Shown: positions 9,244-18,111 of the stretch, piece after piece
Layout: each line of letters begins with the position of its first letter
Position numbering within the stretch: position 1 is the first letter of the stretch
NCBI RefSeq assembly: GCF_000177235.2
Contig: NC_014829.1
Coordinates: 558,001-622,000 of the forward strand
Length of the DNA: 64,000 nucleotides
Direction of reading: 5' to 3'
Source: Evansella cellulosilytica DSM 2522
GTDB taxonomy: Bacteria > Bacillota > Bacilli > Bacillales > Salisediminibacteriaceae
Translations under genes and position numbers: made by a program
The notes under the pieces: model-generated
Database searches by the model: none
What the model saw: the letters and a program-made list of their open reading frames with translations, nothing else
Told to the model about the DNA's origin: nothing

Positions 9244-9275
9244 TATAAATTCAACAAGTTTTTCAAATAACATAA

Positions 9276-9405
9276 AAGGCTGTGTCAAAAGCAAGAAAAT
9301 ACTTTGATACAGCCTTTAGCATAAGTAGATTTATGACATTTGACGACAAATAGAAAGGTTGACTCAACAGATAATAAATCAACTGTTTGAGTCAACCTCA
9401 TGACT
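9276..9405. terminator. Two hairpins between the ykuD and MerR genes
   Basis: Hairpin 9276-9319 has arms AAAGGCTGTGTCAAAAG and CTTTGATACAGCCTTT. Hairpin 9357-9398 has arms AGGTTGACTCAACAG and CTGTTTGAGTCAACCT, followed on the + strand by a T run. On the minus strand they lie after ykuD, so they probably end its transcript. Confidence 0.55.
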
Positions 9406-9483
9406 TTTTTTTTAGTATAACATAGCTGGATTTTGAGTAACGAAACGATTCTGTGAGGAGCATGAAGGTATGGTGTTCGTTCT

Positions 9484-9993
9484 TTATGGGCGAATAACGA
9501 CGGGAGTACCTATCGGGACAATGCTCGCTAATTCTTCTACATCTTGGTTATGCATTCGAATACATCCCTTCGAAACAGCATTGCCAATCGAACTAGGGTC
9601 ATTCGTGCCATGGATGCCGTAGTGTTGCTTTGATAAGCTCATCCACATTGTCCCGAAAGCTCCCCCAGGGTTTGGTGCTTTATTAATAATAATAAATTTC
9701 CCAGTTGGGGTCTCATGGAGTATTCTACCGACAGCTATTGAATATTGTTTTTGCTGTACACCATCCTTTAAAAGAATGAGAGAGCGTCCTCGGATAGAAA
9801 CATCAATAACATATGGAATAGTATTTAGTGGTGGAAAACCAGGGATGACGATCGATTGGCCAGGATAAATCACATTCGGATCAAGATTTGGATTGGCATT
9901 AATAATGGTCGTCAGTGGTGTTCGGTAATCGATTGCTATTTGATTCAGTGTTTCACCAGGAAGAACCGTATGAAAGAAAGGAATCACCTCCAC
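9484..9993 (-). CDS. ykuD: L,D-transpeptidase YkuD with N-terminal LysM domain
   Basis: Peptidoglycan cross-linking enzyme of 169 residues in this frame. A LysM cell-wall-binding repeat (about 8-51, [13 protein letters not shown] to PGQSIVIPG) is followed by the YkuD catalytic domain (about 60-169) with His128 in GIHGT and the nucleophile Cys144 in SKGCIRM. Length, domain order and sequence match B. subtilis YkuD closely. There is no signal peptide, as in YkuD. The start is uncertain: the frame opens with GTG at 9993 and has another GTG at 9987, yet a near-perfect Shine-Dalgarno GGAGGTGAT overlaps these codons and no ATG, GTG or TTG follows at normal distance. Alignment with YkuD would put the start near residue 4 or 5. 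Confidence 0.9.
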   Translation of the reverse strand: MEVIPFFHTVLPGETLNQIAIDYRTPLTTIINANPNLDPNVIYPGQSIVIPGFPPLNTIPYVIDVSIRGRSLILLKDGVQQKQYSIAVGRILHETPTGKFIIINKAPNPGGAFGTMWMSLSKQHYGIHGTNDPSSIGNAVSKGCIRMHNQDVEELASIVPIGTPVVIRP

Positions 9994-10334
9994 TTAAGAT
10001 TCGCGCAGCACTTTATTAGTTTTACTTTTATCATATGATGAAGTTATTAAATGGCACCACTACTAATAAAAAGATAAATATCGACCTTTTCCAATACCTC
10101 TTGAAGCCTTGCCCACGGTAAGTACCCGCTTGTAGAGCAACCAAGCTAAAATATATTTACAACAATCTATGAGAAAAGAGCCACTTGTGATTTTGATGTG
10201 ATTTTGCCATGTGAATTCTAATGTGAAAGGTAAGGAATTGTTTTTTATATAAAAGTAAATGAGAAGATATATATAATCTTTCAATCTTTCAAGCAATGTA
10301 ATGAAAGAAACGAGCAGAAATACTCAATTGAATA

Positions 10335-10524
10335 AATAAACGGAGAAATTCCGCTTATTTAATAAATAGCACTGAAAATAGTCTGAATAAACGGAGAAAT
10401 TCCCCTTATTGACTCGAAACTATTGAAAAAGGGGGGATTTCCTTTGCATAAGCGGAAAAACTACCCTTATTTGCCACGAAATTAGGTCAAGTTTGATTTT
10501 AAACGGAAATTCTCCGCTTATTTT
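10335..10524. repeat. Array of four short inverted-repeat units in the ykuD-ppk intergenic region
   Basis: Four related imperfect palindromes with core AATAAACGGAGAAATTCCGC lie at about 10335-10360, 10386-10410, 10447-10472 and 10501-10524, spaced 51-61 bp apart. Each can form a hairpin with an A/T loop. The surrounding 9994-10778 region has no convincing gene. A 77-codon leftward frame at 10063-10296 has low-complexity content and no ribosome binding site. A further hairpin (AAAACAATGG..CCATTGTTTT) lies at about 10640-10678. Confidence 0.55.
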
Positions 10525-10778
10525 ATTTCACTGGTAAAGAGAGGAATACAAGGAATTGACGATAAGCCAAGTTTATCTAATAAATTTCCAATAAAACCGC
10601 ATTTACTCCAACAAACGATTCGTGAAATAAGTAAACATAAAAACAATGGTACGAAGAACTTTCGCGCCATTGTTTTTATGCGAATTATACTGTGAATCTA
10701 GTTGCGAAAGATGTAAGTTTAGCGTGTGAATTTGATTGTGATTTGACAATTTGCACCTCACAAGTAAACCCGTACTTT

Positions 10779-12953
10779 TTAATGATGCTTGTTCGTTTTT
10801 ATAAATTTTTTTATAATGTTTTCTTTAAATGTATAAAAATAATGAGTAAATCCCTTTTGAATAGGAGGTGTAAAGCCTCTATTACTAACAGCTAGTTGAC
10901 TATTTATTAAAGGTTCTCCTTCAAGAGGTGTAACATAATGGTAGTTTCCATTCCTGTCTTGTGTTCGTGCTTTCGTATTATCAGATAAATAGAGAAGTAA
11001 CCATGACACCACTCTGTCTTTTATTTCAGTACTTAAGAGAGGGAATAAAATTTCTATTCTATTCTCCATGTTACGTGTCATTAAATCAGCGGAAGAAATA
11101 AATGTTTTTTCTTCACCATTATGATAGAAATAGTATATGCGACTATGCTCCAAATACTGCCCCACGATGCTTCGGACTGTAATATTTTCGCTTACTCCTT
11201 TTATACCAGGTCGTAAACAGCAAATCCCTCTTATAATAAGGTCAATTTTTACTCCTTTAGATGATGCTTCGTAAAATTTATCGATGATTTTTTTATCAGA
11301 TAATGAATTCATTTTAGCGATAATCCGTCCATTGCCATATCCTTCGTGGTTTCTTATTTCTTTTTCTATTAATCTTATAAAGTCATCACGTATATCAAGG
11401 GGGGCTAGTGAAAAATGATGATATTCAGGTTTATCACAGTAGCCACTTATATAATTAAAAAATCTAGTTGCATCATTAGCTATTTCTTCTTCAGAAGTAA
11501 TCAAACCAATGTCTGTATAAAGCTTGGCTGTTTTATCGTTATAATTACCAGTACCTAAGTGAACAAACCTCTCAATTTTTCCTTCCATACGCCTAACAAT
11601 AAGTGTAATTTTACTATGGGTTTTTAGGCGTGTCATTCCGTAAATGACGTGACAACCTTCTTTTTCTAATTCTTTTGCCCAACTAACATTATTTTCCTCA
11701 TCAAATCTTGCTTTTAATTCTATTAAAACAGTGACTTGTTTTCCGTTTATTGCAGCACGCTTTAGTGCATGAATGATAGGAGAATTCCCACTCACTCTGT
11801 AAAGCGTTTGTTTTATTGCTTGGACATTAGGATCGTTCGCAGCAAGAGAAATAAAGTCCACTACTGTCTGAAAGGAATCGTAAGGGTGATGTAATAGAAT
11901 ATCTTTCTTTAAAGCAACGTCGAAGATTTTTTTATTATCTTCTAAATCTACAGGCTGTTGTGAAACCATAGGCAGGTCGATAAGGGAGGGATTGAATCTC
12001 CCTATTTCTTCGTAGAAAGTAAATAAAAAAGTAAGATCAAGTGGGCCATTTACAATATACGTATCCTTTTCATGTATACCTAGTCTTTGTTTAAGATATT
12101 TTAGTACATTATGATCGTATTCATTTTCTTTTATCTCAAGGCGAACAGCGGCTCCCCATTTTCGTTTTTTCAGTTCTTTTTCGATTTCAATAAGTAGATC
12201 AATGGCTTCATCTTCGTGTATTGTTAAATCTGCATTTCTCGTAATTCTAAACGAAGTGACACTTTTGATAGACCTACCAAAGAATAGCTTATGAATAAAA
12301 GTAGTAATCAAATCCTCAAGTAATATATATTTCCGCTCATTCGTGAAAGATGGTATGAGAACGTAACGATCTAATACGGAAGGAACTTGAACAATGGCAA
12401 GTTTTCCAGAGAGATCTGTGATTTGTTCATGCTCGTTGTCTTGTCCATCTATTACAATAGCTAAATTTAAGCTTTTATTTAATAGCATCGGAAAGGGCCT
12501 GTACGCATCTATTGCTCTCGGAGTTAATACAGGATAAATTTGCTCATCAAAATATTGCTCTAAAAAGAACAATTCTTCTCTACTTAAGCTATTTATTTGA
12601 GTAAGGGAAATACCTTGTTTTGATAATAAAGAAAGTAACATTTCATATGTTTCGTACTGTTTTTTTACTAATGGTTGTGTTTTTTCTGCGATTAGGGTGA
12701 GTTGTTCCTTTGGAGTTAGACCTGCTTTATTTTCTGGTTTTGTAAATCCTGCTTTTACTTGGTCGGTTAAGCCTGCTACACGTACCATAAAAAACTCATC
12801 TAAATTAGAACTAAATATAGAAAGGAATTTAAAACGTTCCATTAGTAAATTACGTTCGTCTATCGCTTCTTCTAACACACGATAGTTAAATGCTAGCCAA
12901 CTTAATTCGCGATTATTGTAATGCGTAGTATTAACCAAAGTGGAAATCTTCAT
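10779..12953 (-). CDS. ppk1: Polyphosphate kinase
   Basis: Makes polyphosphate from ATP reversibly. The product has 724 residues, the normal size for PPK1. The N-terminal domain opens with NRELSWLAFNYRVLEEA and SSNLDEFFMVRVAG, which are hallmark PPK1 sequences. The two C-terminal phospholipase-D-like halves carry the autophosphorylated His446 (LKTHSKI), the stretch FVHLGTGNYNDKTAKLYTD and the C-terminal ISSADLMTRNMENRIE. It looks intact. No ppx partner is adjacent. A Pho-box-like set of TTTACA repeats lies about 85-110 bases upstream, which suggests induction under phosphate limitation. The neighbouring 5'-nucleotidase would fit a phosphate-scavenging context. Confidence 0.95.
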   Translation of the reverse strand: MKISTLVNTTHYNNRELSWLAFNYRVLEEAIDERNLLMERFKFLSIFSSNLDEFFMVRVAGLTDQVKAGFTKPENKAGLTPKEQLTLIAEKTQPLVKKQYETYEMLLSLLSKQGISLTQINSLSREELFFLEQYFDEQIYPVLTPRAIDAYRPFPMLLNKSLNLAIVIDGQDNEHEQITDLSGKLAIVQVPSVLDRYVLIPSFTNERKYILLEDLITTFIHKLFFGRSIKSVTSFRITRNADLTIHEDEAIDLLIEIEKELKKRKWGAAVRLEIKENEYDHNVLKYLKQRLGIHEKDTYIVNGPLDLTFLFTFYEEIGRFNPSLIDLPMVSQQPVDLEDNKKIFDVALKKDILLHHPYDSFQTVVDFISLAANDPNVQAIKQTLYRVSGNSPIIHALKRAAINGKQVTVLIELKARFDEENNVSWAKELEKEGCHVIYGMTRLKTHSKITLIVRRMEGKIERFVHLGTGNYNDKTAKLYTDIGLITSEEEIANDATRFFNYISGYCDKPEYHHFSLAPLDIRDDFIRLIEKEIRNHEGYGNGRIIAKMNSLSDKKIIDKFYEASSKGVKIDLIIRGICCLRPGIKGVSENITVRSIVGQYLEHSRIYYFYHNGEEKTFISSADLMTRNMENRIEILFPLLSTEIKDRVVSWLLLYLSDNTKARTQDRNGNYHYVTPLEGEPLINSQLAVSNRGFTPPIQKGFTHYFYTFKENIIKKFIKTNKHH

Positions 12954-13036
12954 TTGATATGTGCCCCCAGAAATAGCATTTAGTAAAATCGATTTAATTT
13001 ACTCTCTTGAAGAATAACAAATCTATTTGTTGCAAA

Positions 13037-13064
13037 TATTAACCATTTGTAAAATTTATGTAAA
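13037..13064 (-). promoter_or_regulatory. PhoP-box-like direct repeats upstream of ppk1
   Basis: Read leftward, the hexamers TTTACA (13064-13059), TTTACA (13053-13048) and TTAATA (13042-13037) recur with an exact 11-bp period. This matches the TT(A/T/C)ACA repeats with about 5-bp spacers bound by Bacillus PhoP. A fourth, weaker unit (TTTAAT) lies 9 bp upstream. The ppk1 start is 84 bases downstream. Confidence 0.6.
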
Positions 13065-13095
13065 TCTATTAAAGGGGGGTGTCTCAAAAGCTAAA

Positions 13096-13290
13096 TAAGA
13101 GAGGCCACTGAAAAAGTACAGATCATCTTTATCGGTGGCCTTTAGTTCAATGGCAATGGCTCCGTTAGTTATGCGACTATTTTGAAAAAACGACCCATAT
13201 GAGTCTAAAAAAAAGATTGCAACGAGTTCACTTCATTGTATGGAAGGAACTGAATAAGGTACAACCTTTTCAGTTCCCTTCAAAACAAGC
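13096..13290. repeat. Divergent copy of the dispersed intergenic repeat
   Basis: It contains GAGGCCACTGAAAAAGTACA with its partner ATCGGTGGCC, the words AATGGCAATGGCTCCGTTAG, and a further hairpin with arms GGAACTGAATAAGGT and ACCTTTTCAGTTCC at about 13241-13278. It lies after the nucleotidase gene on the leftward strand and probably contains its terminator. The rest of 12954-13313 holds only the ppk1 promoter region. Confidence 0.5.
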
Positions 13291-13313
13291 TTTTGAGTGC
13301 TCCTATTGAGAAA

Positions 13314-16300
13314 TTATACTGTTTTGTGTCTATTTCTGATTAGTGTTAAGCTGATACCTAGAAAAATTAATAGTAACCCGGCTAATAGCCATTGATATAC
13401 ATCCGTTGCTGTATCTGGAAGCGTTTTGTTTGAACCTTTCTTTTCATCTTCCACTATTTTCTTTTCAATATCGTCTTCTTTATCACTTTCTTTACTACCA
13501 TCCTGTTCAGGGTTTTGATCAACTGAATCAGTAGAATCGACGTGATCTATAGGATCTATAGGATCAATAGGGTCGACAGGATCGATTGGATCGACTGGAT
13601 CAACTGGATCAATAGGCTCTTGTTCCGTTCCTTCAAAAAATTCAAAAGCTGCAAACATACTAAAGTGGTTCGTCTGTGCCTGAATGACCCCGTTGTCTAA
13701 TGTGCCGCCAATTGAAGTCCATTGTTCTTCCGATTTATCGTAGAAATATACACTTACGTTTTCTTCGTTATCGAATTCATGTACTAGTGGAAGCTTCAAT
13801 GTCACATCATATTCTCCGAATTGTGTAAAGGGTTGACCATTATGCAAGAATGTAAAATTGTACACTTTGCTGAGAAGGTGGCCGATTTCATCAATTTTAG
13901 TAAGGTCTATTTCTTCCTCATTTACGTTTTCAAAAGAGAACTCCACTTCCCCAGAACTAAACATTGCAGCCGGGAAAGAAATTGTAAAAAAGTCTGTAGT
14001 AATATACACGTTTACGTTATTCTCTCTTAAAGCATCAATTTGAGATTGAGAGAATGTAATTTTTGAAATTGAACTAAACTCATCTGAATGCAGGTTAATT
14101 GCTAAAACACTATTCTTCGTGATTTTATCAACTATGTCGTCACTAATAAAAATAGTTTCCTCTTCTACTCTTGGATGTGCGAGAATTTCTACGTAAATCC
14201 GACTTCCTTCAACATAATCGATAGGACCTTCTTGTGCTTTTACGTATTCAACAACAGCTTCCCAAACAGTGATAGGTTCTATTTCAATTGTTTCGTTACT
14301 TAGAGTATAGTGTCCTCCATTATGCATAAAATCATTATATGCGACGGTATAAACAGCATCCTCAATAATTGGTGTTCCGTCCTCCAAATAAATGGAGACA
14401 TCACTAAATGTTTGTGGACCATCCCCTTTTACGAGAATATAGTGAATTCCAGATGCCTGCAAATCTACGTTTCTATGAAAATTAGATTGACTCAAGATCA
14501 TCTCTTTTAATTGTGCACCAGTAGTTTCCACTAGCACAATCTCATTTCCGAAACGATCTAACTGTTCAATTTGCTCTATTGTAATATCCCCAGCTGGAAT
14601 ATTTCCTGAAACAGAGCTTCCGTTAAGTAATCCAATGTCAGCGTTAGCGATTGAACGAACAGCATCGGCATATAAATTACCAAGACCTACGTCCATGGCC
14701 GACTTGTTGTCACTATATAAACCGTTAGTAGTAGCACCTATTGTGTTGCCATCTGGAGTATCTGCATTAGGATCAATTTTAATATTAATTCTACCTTCAA
14801 TGTGATAGTTTAATTTTTGTCCTTGCAAGCCTAAATATTCAGCGTAATCTATCATTGCTGTTGTCATAGGTGTAACTTCATTGTAGAGGACTTCACCTTC
14901 AAAATGATATCCTGATCCGCCTGTCCCTATATAATCTGGAACAGCAACAAGGTAACTAGCATTCATATTGATAGGTTCATTATTAATCTCTAAAATGGCA
15001 TCGATATATTGGCCGCTCGAATTAGTTAAAATCGTATAATGTAACCCAGAGGATTGTAGGTCTATTTGGTTACGTCCATCCCTTGTATAGGAATATTCGA
15101 TAACATTTTTTATAGCTTCTCCAGTCATTTCTAGAAGCATGACTTGATTGTCAAATGGCTCAATACGATAAATATCTCCAATGGTAACGTCACCTGGAGA
15201 GATGGAATCACGAATGCCACCATTATTTGTGAAAGCTATGTCAGCACTTGCTGCAAAAGCCATAGCATCTGTCCAAAAGTTTCCTAATGGAGCGTCTGTT
15301 TCATACCTCTCATTACGAGATAAACCAGTTTCTGTTTCTCCAATGACAATGCTTAAAATTTCATCCATTTGCTCATTCCAGTGATCTACAATAGCTTGCA
15401 CATCTTCATCTACTTCAGACAGTGAACTGATCTCCTGTAAACCTCCAGACACTTCTATTACTTGCTTTGTTTCTGGATCGATGGAAAGGTTAAGCTTACC
15501 AACATGACTAGCATAACCACCGGCTTGTGTAATAGGTGTGCCATTAACTACTTGAGGAGTGCTTAAAGTAGTATGAGTATGTCCGCCAATAATGGCGTCA
15601 AAGTAATCGACTTCTTCTGCTAAGCTTCTATCTGCACCATAACCAATATGTGTTAAAGCAATAATAATATCTGCTTGAGCTTCCATTTCATCTTGATATT
15701 GAAGAGCTGTTTCCACATAATCATGAAACTCGATGCCAACAATACCACTAGGTGCTGTTGCTGGCGGATTTTGTGTTAGTCCGAATACAGCAACATCAAA
15801 ATCGTCAAATTCAAAGATGGTATATGGATCAGGTTGTTCAATCGGGATTTCTGGACTAACAGTCATGTTCGCGCTAATCCAAGGGAAATCGGATTGAATA
15901 ACTCTTTCAGCAAAAACATCTTGTCCGTAATCAAACTCATGGTTTCCAATGACTAAAGCATCTAAGTTCATTTCGTTTAATATTTCAATAATAGGTTCTC
16001 CAAGATTAATATCATTGACTGGTGAACCACTGAAAATGTCACCTGCATCAAGGTAAAGAGAATTCTCAGCTGCTTCCCTTTCAGCATTAATGAAAGCGGC
16101 AGCCTTTCCTAATTCGTCAATTCTTGAATGAATGTCGTTCGTGTGTAAAATGGTTAAATCTAATACTTCTGAGTTTGGAGGATCATTAGGTTCAGGGTTA
16201 GTTGGCTCTAATTCACTATGCAATATTATTGAAATTCTGCCTTCTGATTCGTAATTAAGCCTTTTTCCTTGCTCTGTTAAGAATTCTGCATATTGAATCA

Positions 16301-17771
16301 TAGCTGTAGTCACAGGCATTACTTCAGGATAAATAACTTCTCCAACAAAGTGATAACCTGAACCGCCAGTCCCTATAAAATCAGGCAAAGCAACTATATA
16401 AGTTTGTTCCATATTTAATGGCTCGCCATTTAACTCTAATATTGCATCAGAGTAATATCTGTTTTCGTCAGTTAGAATAGTGTAATGTAAACCGGATGTT
16501 TGCAGATCAACATTTCTAAATCTTGAATAAGAATATTGAATAACATCTTTAATCGCTTGTCCTGTCATTTCATAGAGCATTACTTGGTTATCGAATGGCT
16601 CAACACGATAAATATCTCCAATGGTAATAGCACCAGGTTCAATAGAATCACGAACACCACCATTGTTCGTAAAAGCCATATCAGCTTCTGTTGCCCAAAC
16701 CATAGCATCGGTCCAGAAGTTACCTAATGCTATATCTCGACTATTTCTTCCATCACGAGTTAGGCCAGTATCGGATTCTCCAATAGTTATTTGAAGAATA
16801 TCTTCCATCTGAATATTCCAGGAATCTATTATTGATTGAATATTTTCTTCTGTTTCTGTTAATTGATCAATTGATTGTAAATGTCCAGTAACATCTACAA
16901 CTTCTTTTGTTTCAGGGTCAATAGAAAGGTTTAATTTACCAACATGGCTAGCATAGCCACCGGCTTGGGTAATTGGTGTTCCATTTACTACTTGAGGACT
17001 GTTAATAACAGAGTGGGAATGTCCACCTATAATAACATCAAAATAATCGACCGATTCTGCTAATCGCCTATCAGCACTGTTACCAATATGTGTTAAGGCA
17101 ATAATAATATCTGCTTGAGCTTCCATTTCATCTTGATATTGAAGTGCTGTTTCCACGTAGTTATGAAACTCGATGCCAACAATACCACTAGGTGCCGTTG
17201 CGGGGGGATTTTGTGTAAGTCCGAATACAGCAACATCGAAATCGTCAAATTCAAAAATGGTATATGGATCAGGTTGTTCAATCGGGATTTCTGGACTAAC
17301 AGTCATGTTCGCGCTAATCCAAGGGAAATCAGATTGAATAACTCTATCTGCAAAGGCATCTTGACCATAGTCAAACTCATGATTTCCTATTGTTAGTGCG
17401 TCTAAGTTCATTTCATTTAAAATTTCAATAATTGGTTCTCCAAGATTAATATCATTAACTGGTGAACCACCGAAAATGTCACCTGCATCAAGGTAAAGAG
17501 AATTCTCAGCTGCTTCCCTTTCTGCATTAATGAAAGCCGCAGCCTTTCCTAACTCGTCAATTCTTGAATGAATGTCGTTCGTGTGTAAAATGGTTAAATC
17601 TAATAAATCTTCATTGCCAGTTGTAACATTGTCTTCTGTAGTACTTTCTAGCGTTACAATGTCATCATTTGAAGAAGCGGATACCGTTTGGATAGGTGTC
17701 ACAATACTAAAAACTAATGCTAGAATCATCCAATAGATAATTCCCTTAGACCAGGTTTTTTTCAAAAACAT
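13314..17771 (-). CDS. Giant cell-wall-anchored 5'-nucleotidase / 2',3'-cyclic phosphodiesterase with duplicated catalytic unit
   Basis: The start is the ATG at 17771, behind a strong AAGGAGGT; the longer GTG frame adds a non-signal stretch. The product has 1485 residues. Order: signal peptide (to about 35), first metallophosphoesterase plus 5'-nucleotidase C-terminal domain (about 55-530), a second near-identical copy (about 537-1000), a third nucleotidase C-terminal-like domain without its own phosphoesterase (about 1010-1200), a beta-rich region, an Asp-Pro stalk of DPV/DPI repeats, the sorting signal LPDTA (1451-1455), a membrane helix and a basic tail. Both copies keep HTNDIHS, DAGDIF, GNHEFDYG, ALTHIG and GGH metal ligands. 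It would release phosphate from extracellular nucleotides. LPxTA predicts attachment by a class-D-like sortase. Confidence 0.9.
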   Translation of the reverse strand: MFLKKTWSKGIIYWMILALVFSIVTPIQTVSASSNDDIVTLESTTEDNVTTGNEDLLDLTILHTNDIHSRIDELGKAAAFINAEREAAENSLYLDAGDIFGGSPVNDINLGEPIIEILNEMNLDALTIGNHEFDYGQDAFADRVIQSDFPWISANMTVSPEIPIEQPDPYTIFEFDDFDVAVFGLTQNPPATAPSGIVGIEFHNYVETALQYQDEMEAQADIIIALTHIGNSADRRLAESVDYFDVIIGGHSHSVINSPQVVNGTPITQAGGYASHVGKLNLSIDPETKEVVDVTGHLQSIDQLTETEENIQSIIDSWNIQMEDILQITIGESDTGLTRDGRNSRDIALGNFWTDAMVWATEADMAFTNNGGVRDSIEPGAITIGDIYRVEPFDNQVMLYEMTGQAIKDVIQYSYSRFRNVDLQTSGLHYTILTDENRYYSDAILELNGEPLNMEQTYIVALPDFIGTGGSGYHFVGEVIYPEVMPVTTAMIQYAEFLTEQGKRLNYESEGRISIILHSELEPTNPEPNDPPNSEVLDLTILHTNDIHSRIDELGKAAAFINAEREAAENSLYLDAGDIFSGSPVNDINLGEPIIEILNEMNLDALVIGNHEFDYGQDVFAERVIQSDFPWISANMTVSPEIPIEQPDPYTIFEFDDFDVAVFGLTQNPPATAPSGIVGIEFHDYVETALQYQDEMEAQADIIIALTHIGYGADRSLAEEVDYFDAIIGGHTHTTLSTPQVVNGTPITQAGGYASHVGKLNLSIDPETKQVIEVSGGLQEISSLSEVDEDVQAIVDHWNEQMDEILSIVIGETETGLSRNERYETDAPLGNFWTDAMAFAASADIAFTNNGGIRDSISPGDVTIGDIYRIEPFDNQVMLLEMTGEAIKNVIEYSYTRDGRNQIDLQSSGLHYTILTNSSGQYIDAILEINNEPINMNASYLVAVPDYIGTGGSGYHFEGEVLYNEVTPMTTAMIDYAEYLGLQGQKLNYHIEGRINIKIDPNADTPDGNTIGATTNGLYSDNKSAMDVGLGNLYADAVRSIANADIGLLNGSSVSGNIPAGDITIEQIEQLDRFGNEIVLVETTGAQLKEMILSQSNFHRNVDLQASGIHYILVKGDGPQTFSDVSIYLEDGTPIIEDAVYTVAYNDFMHNGGHYTLSNETIEIEPITVWEAVVEYVKAQEGPIDYVEGSRIYVEILAHPRVEEETIFISDDIVDKITKNSVLAINLHSDEFSSISKITFSQSQIDALRENNVNVYITTDFFTISFPAAMFSSGEVEFSFENVNEEEIDLTKIDEIGHLLSKVYNFTFLHNGQPFTQFGEYDVTLKLPLVHEFDNEENVSVYFYDKSEEQWTSIGGTLDNGVIQAQTNHFSMFAAFEFFEGTEQEPIDPVDPVDPIDPVDPIDPIDPIDHVDSTDSVDQNPEQDGSKESDKEDDIEKKIVEDEKKGSNKTLPDTATDVYQWLLAGLLLIFLGISLTLIRNRHKTV
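15610..17610 (-). repeat. In-gene duplication with an offset of 1440 bp (480 codons)
   Basis: DNA at about 15610-16170 reappears at about 17050-17610 with a constant offset of 1440 bases. Long blocks such as 15791-15890 against 17231-17330 are almost identical, while other parts of the two units (for example the linker before each nucleotidase domain) have diverged. The patchwork suggests gene conversion between the two halves. Confidence 0.8.
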
Positions 17772-18111
17772 ATGAAACCTCCTTGATAATTTTTGTAGCG
17801 CTTTCTCTCCTTCTAAGTGATTCACGGAATAAATTTGACAAGCCAGAGTTTTGTAAACTTGTCCAAAAGGAGTTAGACGCCACTCTATACAATACCAATG
17901 AGACTTTAATTAATGATTAAGGTAATGTAAGTAATTACCTAAAATAGTATGCCAAATATAAACAGCTGTTAAAAATAGTAATAATTCAATAGGATGTACT
18001 TCATAAACTAAATTATTTCTAGAAAATGTTATAGAATTGCAATAAAGAGATCATTTCTGGACTATGCAATTTCTACGTATTAAAATATGGATCAAAGGAG
18101 GGTGAAATACA
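17772..18111. other. Divergent intergenic region with inverted repeats
   Basis: A 340-bp gap between the leftward nucleotidase and a rightward oxidoreductase. It holds an inverted repeat GGACAAG..CTTGTC (17832-17861 on the + strand), an inverted repeat GGTAAT..ATTACC (17921-17939) and A/T-rich promoter-like DNA. An AGCGCTTT core near 17797 resembles half a cre box but matches poorly. No gene is seen. Confidence 0.35.

Noticed and set aside
10063-10296. Leftward 77-codon frame in the ykuD-ppk1 gap
   Set aside because: Low-complexity hydrophobic and basic content, no ribosome binding site, and no recognisable pattern; the stretch looks like non-coding A/T-rich DNA.
17787-17800. cre box before the nucleotidase gene
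   Set aside because: The AGAAAGCGCTACA stretch fits only about half of the consensus and lies next to the ribosome binding site.
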